64,000 nucleotides of DNA from contig NZ_CP112998.1 in the NCBI RefSeq assembly GCF_026625565.1, positions 1,118,501-1,182,500 on the forward strand, written 5' to 3'. The DNA comes from Dyadobacter pollutisoli. Its GTDB lineage: Bacteria > Bacteroidota > Bacteroidia > Cytophagales > Spirosomataceae. The notes beneath the pieces are model-generated. The model did no database searches and had not been told where the DNA came from. It saw only the letters and a list, made by a program, of their open reading frames with translations. Of this stretch, positions 27,301-35,686 are shown in pieces. Position 1 is the stretch's first letter. Each line of letters begins with the position of its first letter. Both the position numbers and the translations under genes were made by a program.

Positions 27301-27463
27301 CCAGCTGTAAACCTTCCAAAAGAAGCGGACCAGAGAATATCGCCAGAAGCGCTGCTTCAAAGGCCTGGGGATCCTCACAGGTGCTCTGATGGAAATCGTA
27401 AAGTAGGTCTTTGGAAAGAAGAGGCCTGCGCAGCACAGCAAATGGGTAGGATTGTAGGCTCAT
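24338..27463 (-). CDS. lantibiotic dehydratase, full-length LanB-type
   Basis: A 1041-aa LanB-type enzyme. The N-terminal glutamylation domain starts with the typical YKYLVRWCHRCTPFGLFAGY motif, near residues 85-104. The central part continues to about residue 720. A C-terminal thiopeptide-type/SpaB elimination domain follows, starting LTSSWLYVKIYCSPG and containing WFYIRYQDPKPHIRIRFYY. Family members glutamylate Ser/Thr of a precursor peptide with Glu-tRNA and eliminate glutamate to give dehydroamino acids. No LanC cyclase, LanT or LanP is near. The LytTR pair is downstream, and the nearest peptide candidate is at 19037. Confidence 0.93.
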   Translation of the reverse strand: MSLQSYPFAVLRRPLLSKDLLYDFHQSTCEDPQAFEAALLAIFSGPLLLEGLQLASTEVYDATLQLLQTGTVSGKQKLLMSLYKYLVRWCHRCTPFGLFAGYFPAAISNKTDIEFSKLPLQRHRRLDHRILGSIKDLILKNPRYVKQLRFYPNTSLYKLGDTFRFVQRLSNHDAAGFSLNEAVAHPVLDELLKKARNGLLPSELVAFLMGANLSKANAWAYLKSLVDSQLLVSGIEMNITGPDYLRLLIARTDQLEGSGALVKGLRKLEKGLAENHTFENLDQQVGNLLADRPNTPCIQTDLCFPTQRATLSQKTIDYLRARILKMGRLCKTGQSKDLAIFARDLNARYGQQQVPLLQALDYDYGVGYGALKNDIQWSKSLLAGLEFTDPADEDATDPLVEAVFMDFMAPNAQCIQLTDQMLHPGSNAVAGLPESFYLLGSIITASQQALDNADFLFELKALSGPSATHLLTRFGVADASLRHQIASIIQTEQKHRPEVIFAEIAHIANLRDANVTARAAFRDFEICYLASSGARHNLGLCDLTVGSDDGKKLSLRSTKYQKEVIPVLSCAHNYSQGLPIYRFLCELASQHSTALYWDWGRFSNSPFLPRVQYEKLVISKASWQLGPAELAALKTLQKKNSLSSQEPLRVWWKEIKGKRRLPRYFTVGNHDNQLLIDSEHPISLALLAQILKKDGSLRLTENLEEPFKGMLKDEGKHFSSEIIIPFANHQNPVASSTPPKPGLENPARAFMLTSSWLYVKIYCSPGLSDQIITGQLGPLSEKLISSKVIDKWFYIRYQDPKPHIRIRFYYPGKSEFWVKVLQELHQALAPLVQTGAVSGMQTDIYQREPERYGAQYYEQVESIFHLDSQTVYRCLCLLSAPNNPDLSWLAALQGADALLSDLGLDPYQKNALIQALDAQFSDEQDAQGRLTVTINRDYRLHRAEIASVLEWAGTQAGMAPFQDYFEARSTKIKALLAPVLTDDPQFSQQLAPHLLHLFLNRWFSSQHRTQEFVIYKYLKNYYVTLLKNRDFSKKSAKNGSM

Positions 27464-27928
27464 GACTCAATGGTTCAAATTGACTTGGTGAGCTACAATG
27501 TCAAGAGGCTGGTGGCCATGCGGAAAAATATGTGATCAGCATGCGCGGCACCGGGCTGAAACCATCGCCGTTGGATTTTATCCCATTTCTCAGTGAGGGG
27601 CTTTGCCGGTCGTCCTTTCCAAAAGCTGCTTAGCAAGTCAAAGCCGGAATTCAACGGTTTTGTGAGCTCTATATCTGATCTGAGCCCCTGCCTTACCCTT
27701 CATCACACTGCAAACCGCTTTTTGTTTTGTCTCCGTGCGATAGCGTCCCTGAAACTTGGTGATTAGTCATTTTTGTAAACCGAAAACCATCTTTTATTAA
27801 ATAAATTTCATAAAAAAGCGAATTATATATTATGATATTTAAATAATACAATTTATTGTATAATACAATGTTGATTTTAACCAAATTTTAATGAACATTT
27901 GTTGTACCAACTAACCTAATTAATTTAT
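27464..27928. other. 465-bp intergenic region between divergent LanB and SusC genes
   Basis: Promoters for both genes should be here. The right half (27780-27928) is strongly AT-rich and contains stacked inverted repeats at 27847-27869, listed separately. A 63-codon minus-strand frame ending at 27693 shows no family signature. I do not call it as a precursor peptide. Confidence 0.5.
27847..27869. promoter_or_regulatory. overlapping inverted repeats upstream of SusC
   Basis: TACAAT-TT-ATTGTA is directly followed by a second symmetry, ATTGTAT-A-ATACAAT (27855-27869), giving three alternating half-sites about 60 bases before the SusC start. This arrangement suggests cooperative binding of a regulator. 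The SusC has no STN domain or linked sigma factor, so another kind of control would be expected. Confidence 0.5.
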
Positions 27929-30900
27929 ATGCTTAAATACTATCTACTCTTCTTTTCGTTCCTTGCCGTGGTGTGTCCGGACGCCACCGCTCAAAACAAA
28001 ACAATTACAGGAAAAGTCAAGGCCAACGACGGCTCTGAACTGCCGGGTGTCTCTGTATTCGTACCAGGAACTGCCAGTGGTACAACGACTAATGAAAATG
28101 GTGCTTTTACTATTTCCGTTTCACAGGACGTAAAAGCCCTCGTGTTCAGTTTCGTTGGTTTTGAAGTTCAAACTGTTGAGCTGGGCACTAAAACCGAGTT
28201 GGATGTCTCCCTGGTCTTGTCGGACATGGTGTTAACCGAAGTTGTGGTAACCGGAGCTTACGGCGCTAAAACATCTTCACGCGCAACTACGTATAGTGCC
28301 CAGGTTGTCAATGATGAACAATTAAACACCATTCGTCAGACCAACATCAACAATGCCCTTGCCGGTAAGGTTGCCGGTATACAAGTCAGAAGCCAGTCTG
28401 TGGCGGCACTGGGACGAAATACAGAGGTAAGGCTCAGAGGGGCATCGGGATTCGGAACAGGTTCCGGCGCGCTTTATGTAGTAAACGGAACAATCCTTCC
28501 GAATGCTGACGATGTCAATTTAGATGACATTGAAACAATATCAGTATTACAAGGCCCCGCTGCCGCTGCCCAGTTCGGTGCTCAGGGAGCAAACGGGGCG
28601 ATTGTGATTACGTTAAAAAGAGGCGTTAAAGGACAAGGAACAGGCGTTGTCCTGAACCTTGGAGCACAGTTTGACAAAGTCAACATTTTGCCCAACTATC
28701 AGAATTCTTATGCTGGCGGATCTTCTTCTGAGCTTGTAAAATACGTATGGCAGGAAGGTCATCCGGTGGAATGGCAGGCACTGAGCGGCAAGTATTATAA
28801 TGATTACAATGATGATGCAAGCTGGGGTCCAAGGATGGTAGGACAGGAATACATACCGTGGTATGCATGGTATGGTGGCCATAGCCGTTCCTACCAAACT
28901 GCTGCTTTGAACCCGCAACCGGACAATGCAAGGGAGTTTTACAATACCGGGGTTACCCTCAATAACTCGATCAGCTTCAGTACGGCCACGGATAAGCTCA
29001 ACTTCAAGATGACTTATGGAAATCAGCATGTCAAAGGGCTGATCCCAAATAGTAAATTGAATAAGAATACCTTGAACCTGATGACCAGCTATGACATCAG
29101 CAAGCATTTTGAAGTGAGTGCCAATGTCAACTACATCAACTGGAAACTGGATGGTGAAATTTCTGATGGCTACGCCAATGCGACATCAGGGAACTTTAAC
29201 CAGTGGTTCCATAGGAACCTGGACATGGGTATTATGAAGGAGCTACAAGGCCTGCAAACCCCAGAAGGCATATACGCCAGCTGGAACCACGCTTCCCCCA
29301 TCAGTTATGACGCCTCCAATGTGAAAGCATTTTATGGCGGCAACTATTGGTACAATCCCTACACCTATTTGAATCTGATCAACAATTTCCAGCAGCGCGA
29401 CAGAATCTATGGTGATGTGGCCTTTATTTACAAGTTTAATGACGATTTCAGAGTAAAGGCAACCTACAGAAAGCAACAAAATAATGGGTTCAATGAAAAC
29501 AAAAGAAGCACTGACCTGCTAACCAGCGCGTTGCAGACAGGCGAGAAAGGTGCATACAGCACTTATCAGGGTTACAGTAATCGTCAGAACATTGATGTGC
29601 TGGCTACGTACAGTAAAGTGTTCGGAGATTTCAAAGTAGATTTATCAGCAGGATCTGATTTCTTCTCAGCGATCGCCAAAACCAACTATGCCAACACGGT
29701 AAACGGACTTAGTATTCCAAATCTTTACACGGTTGGCAACTCGGTAGATCAGCCTCAGGTTGGAAATGATCGTGTTGAAGAAAAATACAGGGCTATTTTC
29801 GGAAGGGCTGCATTCGGGTATAAAAACATGTTGTTCATTGATGGATCATTGAGAAAAGACTGGTACTCTACCTTGCCCACCGATGATAATGCCGTCCTCT
29901 CCAAGTCATTAGGCGCCTCGTTCGTATTCAGCGATCTGCTGAGCAATGCAACACCTTGGTTGACTATGGGAAAACTGAGGGCATCTTGGGGTGAAATTCC
30001 AAAGGCCCTGGGTACAACCAATGAAAGCTTCGGTGCATACCGCTATCCTGGTTTTGCTTATAGTGTTCCCGCAAACAAATGGGGCACAAACCTTTTGATG
30101 GGAACGCCAAACCAGCTTGTCGATCCGGCAATCAGTGGCTCTGTGGTCAATCAAAAAGAAATAGGACTCGATCTTAAATTCCTCAAAAGCCGTGCAGGTA
30201 TTTCGGCGACTTATTTTGACGGTACCGAGGTTGCCTTCCCTTATGCACTGAGTATCAATGGGGCAAGTGGATTTACTTCGCTTTTGACCAATATCGGAAA
30301 GATCAGCAAAAAGGGTGTTGAGTTCAACCTGAACCTGACCCCCGTTTTAATACCAAAGTTCCGGTGGGACCTGACGGCAACTTATTCTAATATTTTCGAG
30401 AATGACGTTATCGAACTTAGCGACGAATTCGGAATTACCAGAACAGGAAACCTTGGTGGTGGATGGGGAACCACCATGCCTATCATGGTTCACCAAAAAG
30501 GCAAAAGATGGGGGCAGCTGATCGGCAATGGCATCAAACGAATCAACGGTGTACCCGTTTTGGATGCCAATGGTTTTTATGACAACGATCCGGAAGTCAA
30601 TTTTGGAAGCGTACTGCCGAAAGTTACCGGTGGATTGCAAAACTCCTTTGAGCTGTTTAACGACTTCACTGTTAACGTGAATTTTGACTATCAGTTCGGC
30701 GGGAAATTCAGCTCTTTATCAAACATGTGGGGCTCATATAGCGGCCTTACCGCCCGTACAGCAGTGGCCAACGACAAGGGAAATTCCATTCGTGACGCTG
30801 TGGCCGACGGTGGCGGTGTTCATACGGTGGGTGTAAATGCAGAGGGTGAACCTGTTGATTTCTATGTGGAAGCACAGGATTATTTTCACAATCTTTTCTC

Positions 30901-31165
30901 CAAAAAGACTTTTGACGATTACATCTACGATTTGACTTACATCAAATTACGCGAACTGTCGATAGGCTATAAGGTACCGCTCAGGAAATTAGGGATTCCA
31001 AAAACCCTTACCTCACTTTCTGTGTCTTTTGTAGCGAGAAATCCGGTTTTGATCTATGCAAAAACCAAAGACTTTGATCCCTCGGAGGTAAGTGCGATCT
31101 ATGGTGAAACCGGCCAGTACCCGGGAACGCGCGGTTACGGCTTCAATATAAGAGTTGGATTCTGA
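27929..31165 (+). CDS. SusC/RagA-family TonB-linked outer membrane protein
   Basis: A 1078-aa transporter with a signal peptide (to about ATAQ, residue 22), a carboxypeptidase-regulatory-like domain (ITGKVKANDGSELPGVSVFV) and a plug domain (VLQGPAAAAQFGAQGANGAI). The beta-barrel ends in the usual aromatic terminus (YGFNIRVGF). It is followed by SusD and a DUF1735 lipoprotein on the same strand. The substrate is unknown; SusC paired with DUF1735 genes is often for glycans or glycan-protein material. It lacks an STN domain. Confidence 0.93.
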   Translation: MLKYYLLFFSFLAVVCPDATAQNKTITGKVKANDGSELPGVSVFVPGTASGTTTNENGAFTISVSQDVKALVFSFVGFEVQTVELGTKTELDVSLVLSDMVLTEVVVTGAYGAKTSSRATTYSAQVVNDEQLNTIRQTNINNALAGKVAGIQVRSQSVAALGRNTEVRLRGASGFGTGSGALYVVNGTILPNADDVNLDDIETISVLQGPAAAAQFGAQGANGAIVITLKRGVKGQGTGVVLNLGAQFDKVNILPNYQNSYAGGSSSELVKYVWQEGHPVEWQALSGKYYNDYNDDASWGPRMVGQEYIPWYAWYGGHSRSYQTAALNPQPDNAREFYNTGVTLNNSISFSTATDKLNFKMTYGNQHVKGLIPNSKLNKNTLNLMTSYDISKHFEVSANVNYINWKLDGEISDGYANATSGNFNQWFHRNLDMGIMKELQGLQTPEGIYASWNHASPISYDASNVKAFYGGNYWYNPYTYLNLINNFQQRDRIYGDVAFIYKFNDDFRVKATYRKQQNNGFNENKRSTDLLTSALQTGEKGAYSTYQGYSNRQNIDVLATYSKVFGDFKVDLSAGSDFFSAIAKTNYANTVNGLSIPNLYTVGNSVDQPQVGNDRVEEKYRAIFGRAAFGYKNMLFIDGSLRKDWYSTLPTDDNAVLSKSLGASFVFSDLLSNATPWLTMGKLRASWGEIPKALGTTNESFGAYRYPGFAYSVPANKWGTNLLMGTPNQLVDPAISGSVVNQKEIGLDLKFLKSRAGISATYFDGTEVAFPYALSINGASGFTSLLTNIGKISKKGVEFNLNLTPVLIPKFRWDLTATYSNIFENDVIELSDEFGITRTGNLGGGWGTTMPIMVHQKGKRWGQLIGNGIKRINGVPVLDANGFYDNDPEVNFGSVLPKVTGGLQNSFELFNDFTVNVNFDYQFGGKFSSLSNMWGSYSGLTARTAVANDKGNSIRDAVADGGGVHTVGVNAEGEPVDFYVEAQDYFHNLFSKKTFDDYIYDLTYIKLRELSIGYKVPLRKLGIPKTLTSLSVSFVARNPVLIYAKTKDFDPSEVSAIYGETGQYPGTRGYGFNIRVGF

Positions 31166-31202
31166 TCTTAACCTAATTTGATTTAGCTAATTGAAAATTC
31201 AT

Positions 31203-32645
31203 ATGAAAAAGAAACTAATATATATTCTAAGCACATCATTGTTTTTTTCTCTCTCATCCTGCGACGATCTCGCGGATTTTGGAGATACCAATAAAGACCC
31301 GTCTGTAACCACGGACCCAAGCATTGCGGCTCTTCTTACCAATGTTGAATCCCACATCGGAGGTTATGCATCTGATAGCCGGGGAGGTATGTATGCGCAG
31401 TATTTTTCAGAAACGCAGTATTCGGATGCGTCCCTTTACAGTATCCCGCAAATAGACCATACCGGAATATACTCAGGAGATCTCTATGATCTTGAAAACA
31501 TCAAGGTCCAGAATCAAAGTAACAATATGAATGTTGTCGCTACCATATTGCAACAATATATTTTCCTGAATGTTACTGATAAATGGGGTGATGTTCCCTA
31601 CAGTGAGGCCCTGAAAGGCGTTGATTTTTCCCGCCCGAAATATGATACGCAGGAGGAGATTTACAAAGGTGTGATTGCGACTTTGAAAACAGCTGTTACC
31701 CAATTTGATGGCTCTGCTATAACCGGAGATGTCATCTTTGCGGGAGATGTTGCGCAATGGAAAAGAACGGCGAATTCCATCAGACTGATGGCTGCTTTAC
31801 AATTGTCAAAAAAATTCAAAGGTGCCTCCGAATACGCGGCGACTGAGTTCAAATCCGCTTTGGCTGATCCTGCGGGCGTGATCGCCACCAACGCCCAGAA
31901 TTTCGTGGTAAAATATCCGGGGGGAAACTTTAAAAGTAACTGGTTTAATACTTACAATGGTCGTAAGGACTTGGCCGAAAGTGCAACCATGACCACATTA
32001 ATGGGTTCGCTGTCAGACAACCGGCAGACCGTTTTTGGAGGTGCAACCGAGAGCCAGACAACTGCAAACGCCAATGCTAGCTCAAATATCGGCGTGCCGT
32101 ATGGTGTTGTGAGAGCAACAGCAGAAGCTTTCACGGCTGCCAATCCAACCTGGGCACGTGTGCTCAGAGGCGATAAAAGAACCGAAAGCAGCCCGGTCTA
32201 CGTGCTTACAGCAAGCCAGGTAACCCTTGCCCGTGCCGAAGCCGCTGACTATGGGTGGACAACTGAAAATGTTGCTGCCACTTACAAGCTAGGCATCGAT
32301 CTTTCGTATGAACAATGGGGACTGACCGCACCTGCATCCTACTTTACACAAAGCGCTGTTGCGTTATCAGCATCGGCCGGCACAGGAGCAAACCTGGCTA
32401 AAATCGCCACGCAGCAATATGTTGCCAGCTATCCCAACGGAATGGCAGCATGGAATCTGTGGAGAAGAACGGGATATCCGGCTTTGACACCGGCCGTCAA
32501 CGCTGTGAATTCATCGCGTCAAATCGTTCGCCGGTACACCTACGCATCCAATGAGTACACCAGCAACGAGGTGAGTGTGAAAGAAGCGATTGCGAGGCTG
32601 ACCGGTGGCGACACACAGGATTCGCGGGTTTGGTGGGATCAATAA
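31203..32645 (+). CDS. SusD-like lipoprotein (SusD/RagB homologous)
   Basis: A 480-aa lipoprotein with lipobox SLSSC at about residues 15-19, then a SusD-like-2-type sequence (DTNKDPSVTTDPSIAALLTN and IFLNVTDKWGDVPYSEALKG). I begin at the ATG at 31203; an upstream TTG at 31191 in frame would weaken the signal peptide. It lies 37 bases after the SusC stop. It caps that SusC and captures its substrate at the cell surface. Confidence 0.92.
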   Translation: MKKKLIYILSTSLFFSLSSCDDLADFGDTNKDPSVTTDPSIAALLTNVESHIGGYASDSRGGMYAQYFSETQYSDASLYSIPQIDHTGIYSGDLYDLENIKVQNQSNNMNVVATILQQYIFLNVTDKWGDVPYSEALKGVDFSRPKYDTQEEIYKGVIATLKTAVTQFDGSAITGDVIFAGDVAQWKRTANSIRLMAALQLSKKFKGASEYAATEFKSALADPAGVIATNAQNFVVKYPGGNFKSNWFNTYNGRKDLAESATMTTLMGSLSDNRQTVFGGATESQTTANANASSNIGVPYGVVRATAEAFTAANPTWARVLRGDKRTESSPVYVLTASQVTLARAEAADYGWTTENVAATYKLGIDLSYEQWGLTAPASYFTQSAVALSASAGTGANLAKIATQQYVASYPNGMAAWNLWRRTGYPALTPAVNAVNSSRQIVRRYTYASNEYTSNEVSVKEAIARLTGGDTQDSRVWWDQ

Positions 32646-32688
32646 GCGAGGATAAGTATCTTTTATTCAGAACCTGATATTAACATAT

Positions 32689-33675
32689 ATGAAAAATATA
32701 ATTTCGAAAAGTTTGCTTGCCCTAGGGATGCTCGCCATGGTGCTGAGCTCCTGTATTGATGATGATTTGGTACCACTTGGCGATCAGGGGCAAACCCTGG
32801 TCAAGATTCTGGAAGGACCTGAGCAGAATTTTTTCTTCTCCCCTTTCACAGAAGTGAAAACCATGGATGCGTTTAGTCTAAGAAAAGATGCGAATTCAAA
32901 TGCCACGTTGAAAACGGCCAGTACTTTCGTTTTGACCCAATCGCAAGCCATGATTGATTCATTCAATGTGCATAACGGCGAAACGTTCGAAGCACTGCCT
33001 GACGATTTTTTCAAACTGGCAAATTCTGCGTTTGAAAAGTCCGGTGATGGCTATAAGGTTAACTTCGCCTCTGGTGATTTTTCCAAAGAATTCACGATCG
33101 AGCTTGATGGGAGCAAGTGGACCGATCTAGGTAAAAAGTACGCACTCGCATTTGCGGTGTCCGACGCGGGAGGCTACAACCTAAGCAGTTCGAAAGACTC
33201 GATCCTTGTTTTTTTTAGTATCAAGAACAAGTATGATGGAAACTATGAAGTGGAAGCGACGCAACCAATGCTGGACGTAACAAATTCAGCTCTTGTAGGA
33301 AATTATCCAATTGATGCTGACTTACATACTACGGGCGCCAATTCAGTGGCCATGTTCTCAAACTCCGCAAACGGTGCAGATTTCTATAATTACACGCATC
33401 CTATCCTGAACGGTCCGGATGCGTCACAGTACGGAAACTTTGCACCCATATTTAACATGGATAGCGACGGAAAAGTGATCAGTGTGACCAACTTCTATGG
33501 GCAGGGAACCAATTCAAGCGGCCGCTCGGCCAGACTTGATCCGACCGGTGTCAATAAATTCACCGTTAACGATGATGGAAGCAAAACCCTGGAGGTAAAG
33601 TACATCTTGGTTCAGGCTGGCGGGGTTGACCGTACATTCTTCACAGAAAAATGGACTTATAAAGGGGAAAGGTAG
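32689..33675 (+). CDS. DUF1735-type surface lipoprotein
   Basis: A 328-aa lipoprotein with lipobox VLSSC (Cys near residue 22). It contains DUF1735-type motifs such as FTIELDGSKWTDLGKKYALA, FSIKNKYDGNYEVE and a C-terminal beta-sandwich region ending EKWTYKGER. Proteins like this often accompany SusC/SusD as SusE/F-like surface glycan-binding partners. It is third in the operon, 43 bases after SusD. A strong terminator follows at 33695. Confidence 0.8.
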   Translation: MKNIISKSLLALGMLAMVLSSCIDDDLVPLGDQGQTLVKILEGPEQNFFFSPFTEVKTMDAFSLRKDANSNATLKTASTFVLTQSQAMIDSFNVHNGETFEALPDDFFKLANSAFEKSGDGYKVNFASGDFSKEFTIELDGSKWTDLGKKYALAFAVSDAGGYNLSSSKDSILVFFSIKNKYDGNYEVEATQPMLDVTNSALVGNYPIDADLHTTGANSVAMFSNSANGADFYNYTHPILNGPDASQYGNFAPIFNMDSDGKVISVTNFYGQGTNSSGRSARLDPTGVNKFTVNDDGSKTLEVKYILVQAGGVDRTFFTEKWTYKGER

Positions 33676-33694
33676 AAAGTTTGAATTTTTTAGC

Positions 33695-33729
33695 CAGCGG
33701 CCTGGGCATTTTTGCCAGGCCGCTGTTTC
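33695..33729 (+). terminator. intrinsic terminator of the SusC/SusD/DUF1735 operon
   Basis: An 11-bp perfect stem (CAGCGGCCTGG and complement) has a 9-base loop and is followed by TTTCTT. It lies 19 bases after the DUF1735 stop and ends the operon. Confidence 0.85.
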
Positions 33730-33856
33730 TTAAGTGGATTAGCCATGCCTTCAAGGTTCTGGCTCGTAGGTGATTTTGATTAACCCACTGCATCTGAATA
33801 ATTATGAACAAATTTCTTGCAGGTAGACTAAAAATTCGTGACTATTTTACCTTCCA

Positions 33857-34831
33857 TCACTTAGGCTGAAACTTGACCACCGTGTGACTGATCGGTGACA
33901 GACTACGCAGATAGGTGAAAATCGCCCTTAAATCCTGCTCTTTCATACCCGCATACATCATCCAGGGCATGGTAGTGTTCATCTCGGTCGGACCTACTTT
34001 GTGGGGCACATAGCCGGAGTCAGCATACATTTTGAATTTTTTAACAAAAGCATCTTCGGTCCAAAGACCTATTCCCGTTGTTTTGTCAGGGGTGATGTTG
34101 GCCGAGCGGACGATGCCGGAAGGGAACACAAATTCCATTCCTCCCCCAAATTCAGTCCCTGCTACGATCTTTCCTTTTTCTCGCATGCTATGACATTCTA
34201 CACATCCAGAGGCGCGCGTCATATATTTACCCGTAGCCAAAACATCACTTTCCGCTGGCTTAGGCTGCAAATTTGCCTTTGATGGCATGGTATTGATCAA
34301 AATATTGACTGGGAAATCCTTCTCGGGTGCCGGGATGTCGTGCTTGACTGCTTCAAGGCTTCTGACATAGGCGACGATGCTGTAGATGTCTTCCTGGTCG
34401 AGCTGGCCGTAGCCGTGATAGGGCATCACTTCAAACAGCGGACTGCCGTCTCTGCTGACGCCTGTGGTGATTGCCCGGAAAACTTCTCCGTCAGTCCATT
34501 GACCAATGCCGTATGGAGTGATGTTTCTGGCGTGGAACACACCGGGAAAACCAAGTTCCCGCCCAAAAACCTCTCCGCCGCCCCCAAAGTTGCCTTCCAG
34601 TAGCGGGGCCGAATACAGATTCCAGTCCCGGGAGCTGTGGCAATCCATGCAGACTGTCACATGGTTGGCCAGGTATTTGCCCCTTTCAATTCTTGCAGGC
34701 GTTTTTTCAATGGAGATTTCAGGCGCATCTCCCACGTCAGGCAGGGCAGTTTTAATGTAAAGGATCGCACTGGCCGCAACCAAGATGACTACTGCCAATA
34801 AAATACCGACAATTCGCAAAATTTTTTTCAT
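33857..34831 (-). CDS. membrane-anchored diheme cytochrome c
   Basis: A 324-aa protein with one N-terminal membrane helix (IVGILLAVVILVAASAILYI) and two c-type heme motifs, CMDCH at about residue 62 and CVECH at about residue 209. Each lies in a cytochrome c domain with a downstream Met ligand candidate. The two domains look like a tandem duplication of about 150 residues (GKYLANHV and GKYMTRAS). It probably transfers electrons from a periplasmic dehydrogenase. I start at the ATG at 34831; a TTG two codons upstream is possible. It stands alone. Confidence 0.88.
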   Translation of the reverse strand: MKKILRIVGILLAVVILVAASAILYIKTALPDVGDAPEISIEKTPARIERGKYLANHVTVCMDCHSSRDWNLYSAPLLEGNFGGGGEVFGRELGFPGVFHARNITPYGIGQWTDGEVFRAITTGVSRDGSPLFEVMPYHGYGQLDQEDIYSIVAYVRSLEAVKHDIPAPEKDFPVNILINTMPSKANLQPKPAESDVLATGKYMTRASGCVECHSMREKGKIVAGTEFGGGMEFVFPSGIVRSANITPDKTTGIGLWTEDAFVKKFKMYADSGYVPHKVGPTEMNTTMPWMMYAGMKEQDLRAIFTYLRSLSPISHTVVKFQPK

Positions 34832-35137
34832 TCTCAATGAGGAGTTAGGGTTGTAAAATGAACATCAAGAGTCCCTCGCCAGGACAGTGCAGCATTCCGA
34901 TGAAGTGTTATAGGCAAAAGTATATTAAATCAAAAAATACTTTCATACCGTACACACAATTAAAGCTTGTTCATCCCTCGGCCCGATCTACCTTTTCTGT
35001 AAAAGCTGTTTAATTCTGTTCGTCATTTCGAACCTGGTTGCATCGCCGCTCACTTATATGATTTTTGAGAAGATGGTTTTAGTAAATTCCCGCATCATCA
35101 GTCTATCCGCCAGGCCGAAATGCTGGGCGGATCGTAA

Positions 35138-35227
35138 TTGGGGGTGTTATTTGCGTTTTTCCTGATCGGCTCACAGACCGTGAAAGCGGCAGGAACCAAT
35201 CCTGAGAAAGTTTTGAAAAGTGGTTAA
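35138..35227 (+). pseudogene. relic of FtsX/MacB-like ABC transporter permease C-terminus
   Basis: The frame reads LGVLFAFFLIGSQTVKAAGT then NPEKVLKSG and a stop. This matches the conserved end of Cytophagales MacB/FtsX-type permeases, a last membrane helix followed by SxQxxKAAxxNPxxxLxxx. A stop codon lies directly upstream in frame, and the preceding 40 bases (RQAEMLGGS) fit only loosely. It is a dead fragment of a gene otherwise lost. Confidence 0.55.
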
Positions 35228-35329
35228 GTCCGGGTTTTCGAGTTCCTTTCCTGCAAACTGGAAATTGCATATGGTTAACAATAGCGGAAAAAGCGCCTCG
35301 ACAGCATTTACGAGACCTGCCGGAGGCAG

Positions 35330-35563
35330 TTGACAAAAAAACCGATCCGGTGGACGGTATCCGATTGTGGGTTGTCGTCAGCGCACAGCTTCGCGGTGCA
35401 GCTGGAAAACAATCACAATGTGTTTATCAAAGCGGCATCCGATGAAGATACCGAGCAATGGATCTCGCAGGTTTTCAAGAAACTTATTGCCATAGAACTT
35501 GAATGGGTCGCTGGTTGCCTGGGTTTAGAAAGGCTTGGCCAACTGGGGTGGGACAACGTCTGA
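35330..35563 (+). pseudogene. possible phosphotransferase-like relic
   Basis: A 77-codon frame from a TTG contains HNVFIKAASDEDTEQWI, which resembles the nucleotide-binding strand (VFVKAA...T..WLRxE) of aminoglycoside/choline-kinase-like phosphotransferases. The remainder departs from the family after about 60 residues. A real small protein cannot be excluded, but the neighbouring relic and the lack of a good start favour decay. Confidence 0.3.
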
Positions 35564-35605
35564 CGAGCTTCAAAACTGTTGATAAGAAGTTAGAAAATTC
35601 AAGCA

Positions 35606-35639
35606 AGAGGCTATTTTTAAAATAGTTAAAATAGCCTCT
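35606..35639. terminator. inverted repeat downstream of dgoD, probable terminator
   Basis: 12-base perfect arms (AGAGGCTATTTT and complement) flank a 10-base loop, 48 bases after the dgoD stop (minus strand). The stem is AU-rich at its tip and has no strong T-run beyond it, so termination would rely mainly on the stem itself. Confidence 0.5.
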
Positions 35640-35686
35640 CGCACCATCAGAATGTACCGTCTGTTGAAAATCAGCCCTTAGCCCAA

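Larger units (their letters stand above)
34838..35686. other. 849-bp region of decayed genes
   Basis: No intact gene lies here. I can read two relics on the plus strand (a permease C-terminus at 35138 and a phosphotransferase-like N-terminus at 35330) and one hairpin at 35606. The rest shows no feature I can name. The region looks like a deletion-prone junction between the cytochrome gene and dgoD. Confidence 0.55.

Noticed and set aside
27693..27884. Minus-strand 63-codon frame upstream of LanB with Ser/Thr and one Cys at its end
   Set aside because: Considered as a lanthipeptide precursor, but the N-terminus is AT-rich noise, there is no leader-like motif and no terminator.
35103..35336. 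77-codon minus-strand frame
   Set aside because: Antisense to the permease relic; no recognisable features.
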